Source of the DNA: Hyphomicrobiales bacterium
GTDB taxonomy: Bacteria; Pseudomonadota; Alphaproteobacteria; Rhizobiales; Rhizobiaceae
Reading direction: 5' to 3'
Assembly: GCA_024225445.1 (NCBI GenBank)
Contig: JAAEMP010000018.1
Coordinates: 1-64,000, forward strand
DNA: 64,000 nt
The notes under the pieces are model-generated. The model did no database searches. It was not told the DNA's origin and was given only the letters and a program-made list of their open reading frames with translations. The translations under genes and the position numbers were made by a program. Positions 43,671 to 53,459 of this stretch are shown one piece after another (position 1 is the stretch's first letter; each line of letters begins with the position of its first letter).

Positions 43671-44954
43671 TTGCCTGACCATCAAGACAAAAATACCACA
43701 GCAAAACTGGGCAGCAGCCAGGCCTGGTTAGTCTGGTCGTTTGCGGCAATGGCATTTGGATATGCATTTTTTCATCGGGTAGCACCCAGTGTAATGGTAA
43801 CCGATCTGATGAGTGATTTTGCCATTGGTGGTGCCGTACTTGGAACCCTGTCCGCCCTGTATTTTTACCCCTATGTCTTGCTGCAAATACCGCTTGGTGG
43901 CCTGCTGGATGTGATAGGAACGCGTTATCTGCTATCATCAGCTATCGCATTTGCAGCTGCCGGATCGATCCTGTTCGGCATATCCACTACGATAGAGGTA
44001 GCTTATCTGGGTCGAATATTTATCGGCATTGGTTCAAGTGTTGGTTTTCTTGGGTCACTGGCACTCGCGGCAAAATGGTTCCCCGTTCACCATTTTTCGC
44101 TACTCGCCGGACTCACCATGTTTGTTGGCCTGACGAGCGGCATGCTGGCACAGGCACCACTGGCAATTCTGGTTGACTGGTTTGGTTGGCGCAACTGTAT
44201 GTGGAGTCTGGGAATAGCTGGATTGGTATTGGCACTGCTGATCCTGATTTTTGTTCGAAACACACCGCCATCATCCATCCCGGCGGCAAGTATCAAACCG
44301 GCAAAAAAGGATCACGGCAAATCCTTGCGGCAAATTAAAACCGGTCTGGCTTATGCCGCATCGACTTTGGAAGTATGGAAAGTCGCGATCGCTGCCTCGA
44401 CCATGTCAGGGCCGATGTTAACACTGGGCGGGCTTTGGGGAACACCCTATCTGATGCGTGCTTATGACCTGCAACGGCCCGAAGCCGCTTTCCTGATGTC
44501 ATTGATGTTAATTGGCTGGGCACTGGGCGCACCTGCCAGCGGCTGGCTTTCAGATCGTTTCGGGCACAGAAAACTGTTTCTTAATTTCGGCCTGTCAATC
44601 CTGTGCGTATGCATGGGACTGGTGGTATTTTTGCCACTACCACCGCTTTGGATAACTGTTTTCCTGTTTGTTGTCGCCGGAATCTCTGGTTCAAGCATGA
44701 CCACCGCATTCGCCCATGCTCGCGAAGGCACCCCGCCGGAATTCGCCAGTTCTGTCACCGGCATCGTAAATTCCATGACGGTCGCCTCAGGCGCGGTTTT
44801 ACAGCCACTGGTCGGTTTGGCACTGGATTATCTGTGGGATGGCACATTGGCGAATGGTGCCCGCTCCTATTCCACCGCAGATTTCCAGTGGAGTTTTTCA
44901 ATCATATTTGCCTCAACACTGATCGGGCTGATTGTCAGCCTGCGGTTAAAATAG
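43671..44954 (+). CDS. MFS transporter
   Basis: 427 residues with about twelve membrane helices. The start region is WLVWSFAAMAFGYAFFHRVAPSVM, a typical first helix of the phthalate/hexuronate-like or GudP-like MFS groups. The inter-helix 2-3 loop carries GGLLDVIGTRYLL, and a second-half copy is SGWLSDRFGHRKLFLNFG. TTG at 43671 is the first possible start and has no clear ribosome binding site. It is convergent with adenine deaminase and 54 bp after pyrE. The substrate is unknown; organic acids, sugars or nucleobases are all possible for this superfamily. Confidence 0.88.
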   Translation: MPDHQDKNTTAKLGSSQAWLVWSFAAMAFGYAFFHRVAPSVMVTDLMSDFAIGGAVLGTLSALYFYPYVLLQIPLGGLLDVIGTRYLLSSAIAFAAAGSILFGISTTIEVAYLGRIFIGIGSSVGFLGSLALAAKWFPVHHFSLLAGLTMFVGLTSGMLAQAPLAILVDWFGWRNCMWSLGIAGLVLALLILIFVRNTPPSSIPAASIKPAKKDHGKSLRQIKTGLAYAASTLEVWKVAIAASTMSGPMLTLGGLWGTPYLMRAYDLQRPEAAFLMSLMLIGWALGAPASGWLSDRFGHRKLFLNFGLSILCVCMGLVVFLPLPPLWITVFLFVVAGISGSSMTTAFAHAREGTPPEFASSVTGIVNSMTVASGAVLQPLVGLALDYLWDGTLANGARSYSTADFQWSFSIIFASTLIGLIVSLRLK

Positions 44955-44977
44955 GCGGGTGATTACATAAGACCGTG

Positions 44978-46681
44978 TCAGGCAATAATTTCAAATCTGG
45001 TTACGTCAACCAGACCCCGGTCAGTAATTTTCAGCATCGGTATTACCGGCAAAGCCAGAAAAGCCAGTTGCAGGAAAGGCTCTTCCAGTTCCACACCAAG
45101 TTTGTGTGAAGCCTGATGAAGTTCAACCAGCGCATCATGTACATCCTCAAACGGCAGCAAGCTCATTAGACCGGCCAGAGGAAGCGCCAGCTCGGCCAGT
45201 ATTTCGCCATCCTGCACCACGACAAAACCACCTTCAATCTGCGAAAGCCTCGATGTAGCCAGTGCCATATCCTGATAATCAACACCGACGACAATAATGT
45301 TATGATGGTCATGACAGACGGTGGAAGCAATTGCCCCGGATTTTAATTCAAATCCCTTGACAAAGCCTGTCGCTATATTGCCGTTTTTTCCATGTCGCTC
45401 AATCACCGCGATCTTGGCAAGGTCACGGCTGATATCCGGTCTTTTATCTCCATCGGCAATGGCAATATCAAAATGCAAATGCTCGGTGATAATCTTGCCA
45501 GGCTGGATGCCGATAACGTCAGTCTTCTCATTATTTGAAGTGGTACGAAAATCCTCCGCACTGATCCGGGGCGCCCGCACGCTGTTTCTGCCAATCGGAG
45601 CAACTGGATTTCGCCTGGCAAAAGCTTCATCATTTACGTGAATACCGCCACAAATCACCAGTTTCGCATCACAGGCCTCAAGGCTGCCAAGTGCGACAAT
45701 ATCGGCTCGTTTTCCCGGTGCAATCTGGCCACGATCACCCATGCCAAAAGCTTCGGAAGCAGAAAGACTGGCGGCCCGATAGGCCGCAACCGGCGATATT
45801 CCCCGACTGATTGCTGTTCTGATAATATAGTCCAGATGACCTTGCTCACCAATATCCAGTGGATTGCGGTCATCGGTACAAAAACACATATAGCCGGAGG
45901 TACGCTCGCTTAACAGTGGAAGCAACGCATCCATGTCCTTGCAAACCGAACCCTCACGGATCAGGATGCGCATACCCTTTTGCAATTTTTCCAGCGCTTC
46001 GGCTCTAGTCGTTGCCTCATGTTCAGTCCGGATACCCGCTGCAATATAAGCATTCAGATCCTTGCCGCCCAACATCGGAGCATGGCCGTCAATATGGCGT
46101 CCCTGAAATGCGTCAAGCTTGGCCATGGCGACGTGGTCACGGTTGATCACCCCGGGATAATTCATGAATTCAGCCAGACCAATGACCTTTGGGTGATCCA
46201 TCAGGGGGACAAGATCGCGTGCAAGAATGGTCGCTCCGGATGTCTCCATCTCGGTGGAAGGCACACAGCTGGATAACTGAACACGAACATCCATAATGGT
46301 CTCATTGGCGGCATTCAAAAAATAGCGAATGCCATCCATGCCCATTACATTGGCAATCTCATGGGGATCACAAATGGCAGTGGTTACCCCCAAAGGGGTC
46401 ACACAGCGATCAAACTCGAAAGGCGTAATTAATGAACTTTCGATATGAAGATGGGTATCGATAAATCCGGGCACCAGAACAAGGTCGCTAACATCGATTA
46501 CTTCACGGCCCTCATAATCCCCGCATGTTCCAACAATTATATCCTGGCAAATGGCAACATCGCCTTCAAGCAATTCACCGCTGACAACATCAAAAACACG
46601 ACCGCCACGCAAAACCATATCGGCTTTCGCAACTCCCCGCCCCTGATCAATGCGCTTGTCCAGATCTGCCATTCGCGTCAT
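44978..46681 (-). CDS. ade: Adenine deaminase
   Basis: About 567 residues, amidohydrolase superfamily, Ade subgroup. The metal-binding motif is [58 protein letters not shown] and CTDDRNP follow. The C-terminal MTRFEII is the usual ending. It converts adenine to hypoxanthine and ammonia. MTRMADLDK at 46681 is taken as the start; an upstream extension of the frame crosses an inverted repeat and lacks a site. With puuD and allE in the window this adds another purine-nitrogen step. Confidence 0.93.
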   Translation of the reverse strand: MTRMADLDKRIDQGRGVAKADMVLRGGRVFDVVSGELLEGDVAICQDIIVGTCGDYEGREVIDVSDLVLVPGFIDTHLHIESSLITPFEFDRCVTPLGVTTAICDPHEIANVMGMDGIRYFLNAANETIMDVRVQLSSCVPSTEMETSGATILARDLVPLMDHPKVIGLAEFMNYPGVINRDHVAMAKLDAFQGRHIDGHAPMLGGKDLNAYIAAGIRTEHEATTRAEALEKLQKGMRILIREGSVCKDMDALLPLLSERTSGYMCFCTDDRNPLDIGEQGHLDYIIRTAISRGISPVAAYRAASLSASEAFGMGDRGQIAPGKRADIVALGSLEACDAKLVICGGIHVNDEAFARRNPVAPIGRNSVRAPRISAEDFRTTSNNEKTDVIGIQPGKIITEHLHFDIAIADGDKRPDISRDLAKIAVIERHGKNGNIATGFVKGFELKSGAIASTVCHDHHNIIVVGVDYQDMALATSRLSQIEGGFVVVQDGEILAELALPLAGLMSLLPFEDVHDALVELHQASHKLGVELEEPFLQLAFLALPVIPMLKITDRGLVDVTRFEIIA

Positions 46682-46726
46682 TCCATCCAAATCGAAACAT
46701 ATGTTCCAGATACAATTTAGTGTTTG

Positions 46727-46768
46727 GTGTCCAATCCGAAAGCCTGCTCGGAGTTTCAGATTGGACAC
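46727..46768. promoter_or_regulatory. Inverted repeat upstream of ade, with a diverged second copy
   Basis: Arms GTGTCCAATCCGAAA (46727-46741) and TTTCAGATTGGACAC (46754-46768) pair over 15 positions with one mismatch around a 12-base loop. A related left arm GTGTCCAACCCGAA occurs exactly 130 bases further, at 46857-46870, with a weak partner GGTTG. Both lie between the divergent ade and the 47050 gene, so operators for a shared regulator are likely. Conserved purine-riboswitch loops are not visible. Confidence 0.6.
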
Positions 46769-47049
46769 ATGAACAAAATAATAACAGCCCACCCACCAGA
46801 TAACGGAAAACGGGAGGGTGTTTTATCGAATCGTACAATATATCGATCCCGATATTGTGTCCAACCCGAAGCCTTTTGAGGTTGAAATTCAATTCTTTAA
46901 GCCTCTCACAAATCCATGTCACACACTTGAAAAGAATTTTGCCGCCTGTCGTTTTCGCTGCGTCAACAAGTGCAATATTGCAAATTGCGTAAATCAACGA
47001 CATATTTGTATTCCGAAGATTGTAATCAGCGGTGACAAAGCGGTACCTT

Positions 47050-47958
47050 ATGCCATCAAATACATTCAGCATTAATAACGAGTTTGATCAGTTAACACAT
47101 GTGATTATGGGAACTTCTCGCGGATACCATCGAGATCCCGCCCGTGTGGAGATTGTTAACAATACTCAACAACACACGCTGGATACAGTCGGCCATCCAG
47201 GCAAACGGCATCTGGAATCAGAATTTGCAATTTTCCGCTCGGCGCTGGAGGATTATGGTATTCAGGTTTATCAGCCGGTACTGGCTCCTGATTCTGTCCA
47301 GGATCAAACCTGCCCGCGTGATATCGGATTTATTATCGGCGATGCTCTGATTGTTTCCAATATGCGTAATCAAAGTCGAAAGCTGGAATTTGAGGGCGTT
47401 CGTCACTTCATTGCACAATGGGATGGCCGCATAATTCTGGTTCCTGATAGTATCTATCTGGAAGGCGGTGATGTGATAATTGATGGCCACCGGGTTTTTG
47501 TTGGCAGCGGACAGCGAAGCAGCCCGCAGGCAGCACAATTTATCCAAAAGAACTTCGATAAAAATTTCGATGTCATTCCCATGCCCTGCACATCGGTAAA
47601 GGATGGTGAAGATATCCTGCACCTGGATTGCGCTTTCAATATTTTGGGCCTTGGCCATGTACTGATATATCCGCCCGGTCTGGCGTCAATTCCTGACATC
47701 GTGCGTGATCAATATAACTGGATAGAAGTTACCCGCTCAGAAGTCGCTGCACTGGCTATCAATGTAATGTCAATCAAGCCGGACACAATTATTGCTCGCG
47801 ATAATCCAGCCTGCGCGCGAGTTAACAATATTCTTAAGAAACTGGGCTATAAAGTCATTGAAACAACTTTTGACGCGTTACCCGCAACAGGGGGGTCGTT
47901 TAGATGTGCAACCCTGCCTTTGCGCAGGGTTAAAATCGATAACGAGACAAAAATATAG
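47050..47958 (+). CDS. Amidinotransferase/dimethylargininase-family enzyme
   Basis: About 302 residues of the guanidino-modifying beta/alpha propeller fold. DQTCPRDIGFIIGDALIVSNM holds the substrate-binding Asp, LEGGDVIIDGHRVFVGSGQRSS and DILHLDCAFNILGLGHVLIYP the catalytic His and Asp, and the nucleophilic Cys is in ATGGSFRCATLPLRR near the C-terminus. Members are dimethylarginine hydrolases, arginine deiminases, amidinotransferases and related hydrolases of guanidino compounds. Without ligand-binding details the reaction is open; hydrolysis of a guanidino group to citrulline-like product or urea is likely. It is divergent from ade. Confidence 0.85.
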   Translation: MPSNTFSINNEFDQLTHVIMGTSRGYHRDPARVEIVNNTQQHTLDTVGHPGKRHLESEFAIFRSALEDYGIQVYQPVLAPDSVQDQTCPRDIGFIIGDALIVSNMRNQSRKLEFEGVRHFIAQWDGRIILVPDSIYLEGGDVIIDGHRVFVGSGQRSSPQAAQFIQKNFDKNFDVIPMPCTSVKDGEDILHLDCAFNILGLGHVLIYPPGLASIPDIVRDQYNWIEVTRSEVAALAINVMSIKPDTIIARDNPACARVNNILKKLGYKVIETTFDALPATGGSFRCATLPLRRVKIDNETKI

Positions 47959-48187
47959 CAACATATGATTTGTTGAGAATATTGTGAACCAGCGGACATT
48001 GTTTTTTAGCGTTGCTGACCAATTAATATCCAGAAGATTGAGTGTTTAATTGCAATCGAAACAATTTTTCAGGTATTCATGTCCCTGCGAATAGAAATTT
48101 CTGCTGATCAGTCAGGCTAGTCACCTGGAACTGAAGTACATGGCATATAGACCCATCAGCTTTGGACCAAACCGGGGATAACCATTC

Positions 48188-49975
48188 ATGGACGAAACAA
48201 AAACGCGTGCAAACAAGACTTTTCGCTCCCAGGAGTGGTTCGACAATCCCAACAATCCCGGTATGACCGCCTTGTATGTGGAGCGATATCAAAATCAGGG
48301 ATACACCCGCGAGGAACTGCAATCAGGCCGTCCGGTAATCGGTATTGCACAAACCGGATCTGATCTGGCACCATGCAATAAAATTCACCTGTTCCTGGCA
48401 GAGAGGACCAAAGCCGGCATCCGCGATGGCGGCGGTATTCCTATGGAGTTTCCTGTCCATCCGATACAGGAAACAGGCAAACGCCCGACTGCTGCCCTGG
48501 ACAGGAACCTGGCCTATCTCAGTCTGGTTGAGGTGTTGCATGGCTATCCCATTGACGGGGTGGTTTTAACCACCGGATGTGACAAGACGACACCCGCCCA
48601 ACTGATGGGAGCGGCAACGGTTGATATTCCGGCAATTGTCCTCTCCGGCGGGCCCATGCTCGATGGCTGGTGGAAAGGGGAACTGGCGGGATCGGGGACA
48701 ATTCTTTGGGAAAGCCGGCGCCTGCTTGCTGAGGGCACCATCGATTATGATGAATTCATCAGCCGAGTTTGTGCCTCTGCTCCTTCACTGGGCCATTGTA
48801 ACACGATGGGTACCGCCAGCACGATGAATTCGCTGGCCGAGGCTCTCGGCATGAGTCTTCCAGGTTGTGCGGCAATACCCGCTCCCTTCCGCGAGAGAAT
48901 GTCAATGGCCTACGAAACCGGAAAGCGGGCGGTGGAAATGGTCCATGAAAATCTGATACCTTCCAAAATCATGACCCGAAAGGCCTTTGAAAATGCCATC
49001 ATCGTCAATACCGCCATTGGTGGCTCGACCAATGCCCCACCCCATTTGCAGGCGATATCCCGCCATATCGGCGTGAAACTGGATATCAAAGACTGGCAGG
49101 AAATCGGATTTGATCAGCCCCTGCTGGTTAACATGCAGCCAGCAGGAAAGTTTTTGGGTGAAAGTTTTCACCGTGCCGGCGGTATTCCCGCAGTGATGGG
49201 CGAACTATGCGAAGCTGGCCTGCTGCATGAAGACGTGATCACCGCCTCGGGCAAGCCAATGGCTGAATCACTTGAGGGTGCGCGCAGCCAGGACCATAAT
49301 GTCATCACCACGGTCAAGGAGCCGATTCGGGAAAATGCCGGGTTTCTGGTGCTAGAAGGAAACCTGTTTGACTCAGCCCTGATGAAAACCAGCGTGATAT
49401 CCGAAGATTTTCAGCAACGCTATCTGAATAATCCCGGCAGGGAAAATATCCACGAAGCCCGCGCCGTGGTTTTTGAGGGACCTGAGCACTATCATGCAAC
49501 CTTGAATGACCCTGATCTTGAAATTGATGAAAACAGTATCATGTTTATCCGGGGGGTGGGCTGTGTCGGATATCCGGGGTCCGCCGAAGTGGTAAATATG
49601 CAGCCACCCGACGCGCTGATAAAACAGGGCATCAATCATCTGCCGACGGTTGGTGACGGTCGCCAGTCGGGGACATCGGAAAGCCCGTCAATCCTTAATG
49701 CTTCGCCTGAATCTGTGGTCGGCGGCGGATTGGCATTCTTGAAAACCGGGGATATGGTCCGCCTCGACCTGAATAGCCGCCGCATGGATGCCCTGGTTGA
49801 TGATGAGGAATGGGCGGAGCGGCAGGCAAACTGGCAGCCACCGGAGTTAAAGCATCAAACACCATGGCAGGAAATCTACCGCTCGCAGGTTGGTCAACTG
49901 GCAGATGGTGGCTGCATCGAGCTGGCAACATCCTACCAGAAAATCGCCAGGAACTTACCACGGGATAACCACTGA
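48188..49975 (+). CDS. IlvD/Edd-family sugar-acid dehydratase
   Basis: 595 residues of the iron-sulfur dehydratase family. TTGCDKTTPAQLMGAATVDIP and APSLGHCNTMGTASTMNSLAEALGMSLPG carry two conserved cluster Cys, and a long N-terminal VIGIAQTGSDLAPCNKIHL block gives the first. TVGDGRQSGTSESPSILNASPESVVGGGL is the late catalytic Ser region. WFDNPNNPGMTALYVER at the N-terminus resembles L-arabinonate/D-xylonate/galactonate dehydratases rather than IlvD. It would convert an aldonic acid to its 2-keto-3-deoxy form. It precedes a D-erythronate dehydrogenase gene by 30 bp. Confidence 0.88.
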   Translation: MDETKTRANKTFRSQEWFDNPNNPGMTALYVERYQNQGYTREELQSGRPVIGIAQTGSDLAPCNKIHLFLAERTKAGIRDGGGIPMEFPVHPIQETGKRPTAALDRNLAYLSLVEVLHGYPIDGVVLTTGCDKTTPAQLMGAATVDIPAIVLSGGPMLDGWWKGELAGSGTILWESRRLLAEGTIDYDEFISRVCASAPSLGHCNTMGTASTMNSLAEALGMSLPGCAAIPAPFRERMSMAYETGKRAVEMVHENLIPSKIMTRKAFENAIIVNTAIGGSTNAPPHLQAISRHIGVKLDIKDWQEIGFDQPLLVNMQPAGKFLGESFHRAGGIPAVMGELCEAGLLHEDVITASGKPMAESLEGARSQDHNVITTVKEPIRENAGFLVLEGNLFDSALMKTSVISEDFQQRYLNNPGRENIHEARAVVFEGPEHYHATLNDPDLEIDENSIMFIRGVGCVGYPGSAEVVNMQPPDALIKQGINHLPTVGDGRQSGTSESPSILNASPESVVGGGLAFLKTGDMVRLDLNSRRMDALVDDEEWAERQANWQPPELKHQTPWQEIYRSQVGQLADGGCIELATSYQKIARNLPRDNH

Positions 49976-50005
49976 TTTTAACTGTCAAAAAATAGGTAAT
50001 TTGCA

Positions 50006-50977
50006 ATGAAAATCATGATCACTGGCGGTGGTGGCTTCATCGGCCAGAAGCTTGCCCGAAAACTGGCAGATATTGGACAGCTGAACCAGCGAGAAATATC
50101 CAGAATTGCCTTGGCTGATATTCAGCAACCAGATCCAGTCATCGCTTCAATGCCAGTTGATTATATCAAAGCCGACATCAGTAACAAATCGGATGTGGCA
50201 GCGCTGTTTTCTGAAGAAGTAGATGTGGTGTTTCATTTGGCAGCAGTGGTATCGGGAGAAGCCGAAACCAATTTTGATCTGGGCAGGCGCGTCAATCTTG
50301 ATGGTTCAATCAATATTCTGGATGCCGCGGCCAGACAGACTGCCACCCGCGGCAACATGCCCGTTGTGATATTTGCCTCTTCTGTTGCCGTTCATGGCGG
50401 TGAGGCACCAGAGCTTATATCCGACGGCGTCGAACTTAATCCACAAACCTCTTATGGAACCCAAAAGGCGATGATCGAATTATTGTTGCAGGATTATTCA
50501 CGCAAGGGATTCCTCAATGGTCGCGGTTTGCGCCTGCCAACCGTTACCATTCGCCCCGGCAAGGCCAATAGGGCTGCCTCCTCATTTATGTCGTCAATTT
50601 TCCGCGACACCCTGCAAAGTGAACACGCAAACTGCCCGGTTACAAGAAATTTTCCCGTTTGGCACACCGCGCCACGAACGGTGGTTGAAAATTTCATTCA
50701 TGCAGCCTCGATACCCGCCGCAAATTTCGGCTATAATCGCAATTTGAACCTGCCCGGCCGCACCGATACAATCGGCGAAATGATCAACCAGATGACCGAG
50801 GTCGCCGGACCAGAAGCTGAAAAACGCATCACCTGGAATAGAGATCCGCAAATAGAAAAAATAGTCATGGGATGGCGGGGTAGTTTCAGGCCAGAAAAAG
50901 CCCTGGCTTTAGGATTTGCCGCTGATCACTCTTTCGCTGACAGTGTCAGATATTTCCTTGAAGATGACATCGCCTGA
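50006..50977 (+). CDS. denD: D-Erythronate dehydrogenase
   Basis: Extended SDR of 323 residues. The Rossmann motif is MITGGGGFIGQKLARKL, VFHLAAVVSGEAE is the DenD-like block, the active Ser/Tyr/Lys are in FASSVAVHGG and TSYGTQKAMIE, and RLPTVTIRPGKANRAASSFM and GYNRNLNLPGRTDTIGEMI follow. DenD oxidises D-erythronate to 2-keto-D-erythronate with NAD. The usual partners (isomerase, kinase, decarboxylase-type aldolase) are not adjacent. The gene ends 9 bp before a repeat element, and is convergent with a 2-hydroxyacid dehydrogenase. Confidence 0.85.
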   Translation: MKIMITGGGGFIGQKLARKLADIGQLNQREISRIALADIQQPDPVIASMPVDYIKADISNKSDVAALFSEEVDVVFHLAAVVSGEAETNFDLGRRVNLDGSINILDAAARQTATRGNMPVVIFASSVAVHGGEAPELISDGVELNPQTSYGTQKAMIELLLQDYSRKGFLNGRGLRLPTVTIRPGKANRAASSFMSSIFRDTLQSEHANCPVTRNFPVWHTAPRTVVENFIHAASIPAANFGYNRNLNLPGRTDTIGEMINQMTEVAGPEAEKRITWNRDPQIEKIVMGWRGSFRPEKALALGFAADHSFADSVRYFLEDDIA

Positions 50978-50986
50978 GCTACGGTA

Positions 50987-51135
50987 TATAGCAGAACACC
51001 TTTATAATGATCATGCAATCAGGAGCGAAAAGCGACCGGTGCCGGTGCGCCGCCCTCGCGGAGGCCGGGCGCAAGCCCGAATAGCCGTGAGCGAAAAAAA
51101 TTCAAACTGAATCAAAATAAAGGTGTTCTGCAATA
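50987..51135 (+). repeat. 149-bp dispersed TIR element (copy D)
   Basis: Same ends and interior as copy A apart from a few bases. The hairpin loop reads CCTC-GCG-GAGG, and the right end has CTGCAATA for CTGCTATA. It lies between the convergent 3' ends of denD and the 51163 dehydrogenase gene, 27 bp from the latter. Confidence 0.9.
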
Positions 51136-51162
51136 TTTGAAAAATCAGTTCATTGCGGCAAA

Positions 51163-52095
51163 CTATACAACCGGCGTGATCAGCGGCACCCCGTTTTTGT
51201 GAGCCAGCAGATTGCGAACCACAAGATCTGCCATTGCCCAGCGGGTTTTTACCGTCGCACTTCCAAGATGCGGGGACAGTACAACATTCGACATCACCCG
51301 CAATTCTTCCGGCACTTTCGGTTCGTCTTCAAACACGTCCAGAGCCGCTCCACCAAGCTCCCCGGATTTCAGCATTTCAACCATCACCGCTTCATCGATC
51401 AGCGAACCACGACCAAGATTTACCAGGGCGCCGTTTGGACCAAGCGCTTTCATGATCTTGCCATCAACCAGCCCCGCTGTCGAAGCACCGCCGGGAACCA
51501 CCCCCACCAGCCAGTCGACATCCTTTGCCATCTCTTCCAGATTTTCATAATAGACATATGGTTCGAATTCTTTCTCGTTTCGTCCATGGTAGACCACCTG
51601 CATCTTGAATGCCTGTGCTCGACGGGCAATTTCTTTGCCAATACGGCCAAGGCCCAGAATTCCAACGGTTTTGCCGGTCAATTCCTGGGTCAGGGGATAA
51701 CCGCCTGTCAGCCAATTGCCCCTGCGAATATACGTATCAGCATCTACTATTCTCCGGCTCAGGGCGAGCATCAATCCCAAGGCAAGCTCGGCCACCGCAT
51801 CATTGAGCACATCCGGCGTATTGGTAACCCTGATGCCGCGGGCCTTTGCCGCCGGCAGATCAATTGCATCAACCCCTACACCAAAACAGGAAATCATCTC
51901 CAGTTTCGGTAACTGATCCATGATACGGGCCGAGCACCCGACATGGCCATCGGTCGCCAGAAAACGGGTATCCGGTCGACTTGCCAGTAACTTTTGCCTG
52001 TCAGTTGCTTCCCAGTATTTATGAACCGCGAAATTCTGTTCCAGTTCATCCATCACATTGAGCAGCATTGGACCGGTTACTATGAGATCATCCAT
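51163..52095 (-). CDS. D-2-hydroxyacid dehydrogenase
   Basis: 310 residues. The catalytic Arg lies in LVNLGRGSLIDEAVMVE, the Glu in ALDVFEDEPKVP, and the His in SPHLGSATVKTR. The cofactor motif GILGLGRIGKEIARRAQAF is followed by VYHGRNEKE; the Arg after His favours NADPH. This places it with the GhrB/hydroxypyruvate-reductase group, which reduces glyoxylate, hydroxypyruvate or sugar-derived 2-ketoacids. It could act on the 2-keto product of the neighbouring DenD or dehydratase, but it is on the opposite strand. Confidence 0.9.
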   Translation of the reverse strand: MDDLIVTGPMLLNVMDELEQNFAVHKYWEATDRQKLLASRPDTRFLATDGHVGCSARIMDQLPKLEMISCFGVGVDAIDLPAAKARGIRVTNTPDVLNDAVAELALGLMLALSRRIVDADTYIRRGNWLTGGYPLTQELTGKTVGILGLGRIGKEIARRAQAFKMQVVYHGRNEKEFEPYVYYENLEEMAKDVDWLVGVVPGGASTAGLVDGKIMKALGPNGALVNLGRGSLIDEAVMVEMLKSGELGGAALDVFEDEPKVPEELRVMSNVVLSPHLGSATVKTRWAMADLVVRNLLAHKNGVPLITPVV

Positions 52096-52233
52096 CCAAG
52101 TTTTTTCCTGTCAAAACAAAAATATTGTCAAAATTCCGGTAAATTATACCGGTTACATGTTCAATTGAAACCGCCTCACAATAACAATATTCAACTGTTT
52201 TTTTTGGCCGTTCGACCACCAAATCAGGCACTT

Positions 52234-53403
52234 CTAGTGCATTGCCCGTAATCTCACCATTGCGACAATCCCAAACATCGGCCCGAAGGCCATACCGCCT
52301 ATTACAACTGGCCAACCAAATATGGTTGCCAAAGCGGGCGTAATCTGAACGGTTATGAAGGTCAGGGCAAAACCCAGGGCTGTCTGAAATGTCATCAGGC
52401 TGCCGATCTGATCCGGCGGTGAGGCATCCGCAACCAGGGCAGAAAACTGTGCTGAATCAGGGATGATGGAAATTCCCCAGATAACAACAACAACAAATGT
52501 TATCCAGACCGGGCCGCCAAAAGTCAGTGCCGTGACAATTGCCGCCGAACCGCTGATCAACATTGCCATAATAGTCACTTCAGCCTTGCCAATTCTGTCA
52601 GCAACACTACCGGCAAAAATGCAGGTCAAACCGCCCGCACCAATGGCCACAAAAGCAGTCAGCCTTGACAGATACACAGCATCAAATTCAGTCAGAGATT
52701 CAGAATATGAAACAGCCGTCGCTGTCGCAATCCACGCCCACATTGCGTATAATTCCCACATATGACCCAGATAACCCGCATATGCCAGGCGTACCTTCTT
52801 GTTTGTCCAGGCGGTGATAATTGCTTTTGGGTTAAACCCGGCAGCAACACTGTGATGAGGTCCAAGCAGTACAAACAAACACAGAAAACCGGCAAAAATG
52901 GAAGCGGCAGAGGCAGCAATCACGGTGAGGCGCCAGTCCGAACCACCGCCCAGCGCAATCAGATGCGGTATCGCTGAACCAAGGGTTAGTGCTCCCACCA
53001 GTGCGCCAACGAGAAAACCGCGATCTCTGTCTCCCCAGCCAACCGCAATTTTCATCCCCACAGGGTAGACACCAGCCAGTAATGCGCCGGTAACAACACG
53101 TGCGCCAATAGCCATGCCACCGCCCGGAACGGATACCAGCAAAATCAGATTGACCAGACCTGCCCCGATTGCGGAGACTGCAAAAACCCGACGCGGATCA
53201 AATCGGTCAGCCAGACCCAGAACAGCAGAAGCCATTGCACCAATAACAAATCCTGCCTGCACACCACTCGACAGGGCAGCCTGGCGAAACGGTGAAAGTT
53301 CCGCTTCACGCAGCATCTCCGGCAGAATTGCTGCGGAGACAAACCACAGACTCATCGCTGCCACCTCTGCCAGCAACAAAAGGCTGATAGATCGAAATTT
53401 CAC
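52234..53403 (-). CDS. MFS transporter
   Basis: 389 residues, twelve predicted helices. AAMSLWFVSAAILPEMLREA at helix 1 and LGLADRFDPRRVFAVSAIGAGL between helices 2 and 3 are seen in a major-facilitator subgroup with unknown substrate. The start is GTG with AGGA upstream at 9 bases. It lies 56 bp downstream of malonyl-CoA synthetase, in the same direction, so a role in uptake or export of malonate or a related acid is possible but not shown by motifs. Confidence 0.85.
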   Translation of the reverse strand: MKFRSISLLLLAEVAAMSLWFVSAAILPEMLREAELSPFRQAALSSGVQAGFVIGAMASAVLGLADRFDPRRVFAVSAIGAGLVNLILLVSVPGGGMAIGARVVTGALLAGVYPVGMKIAVGWGDRDRGFLVGALVGALTLGSAIPHLIALGGGSDWRLTVIAASAASIFAGFLCLFVLLGPHHSVAAGFNPKAIITAWTNKKVRLAYAGYLGHMWELYAMWAWIATATAVSYSESLTEFDAVYLSRLTAFVAIGAGGLTCIFAGSVADRIGKAEVTIMAMLISGSAAIVTALTFGGPVWITFVVVVIWGISIIPDSAQFSALVADASPPDQIGSLMTFQTALGFALTFITVQITPALATIFGWPVVIGGMAFGPMFGIVAMVRLRAMH

Positions 53404-53459
53404 TAAATCATATCCTGCTCAACATCGATATTGACCCTGTTGACGGCGCCGGATAAATT

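Noticed and set aside
46682-46800. Possible purine riboswitch before adenine deaminase
   Set aside because: There is a good stem, but none of the conserved loop and junction sequences of the purine aptamer could be found, and only one two-armed hairpin is present. An operator-like dyad fits better.
47909-47932. Hairpin ACCCTGC / GCAGGGT as a terminator of the 47050 gene
   Set aside because: It lies inside the coding sequence and has no U-run after it.
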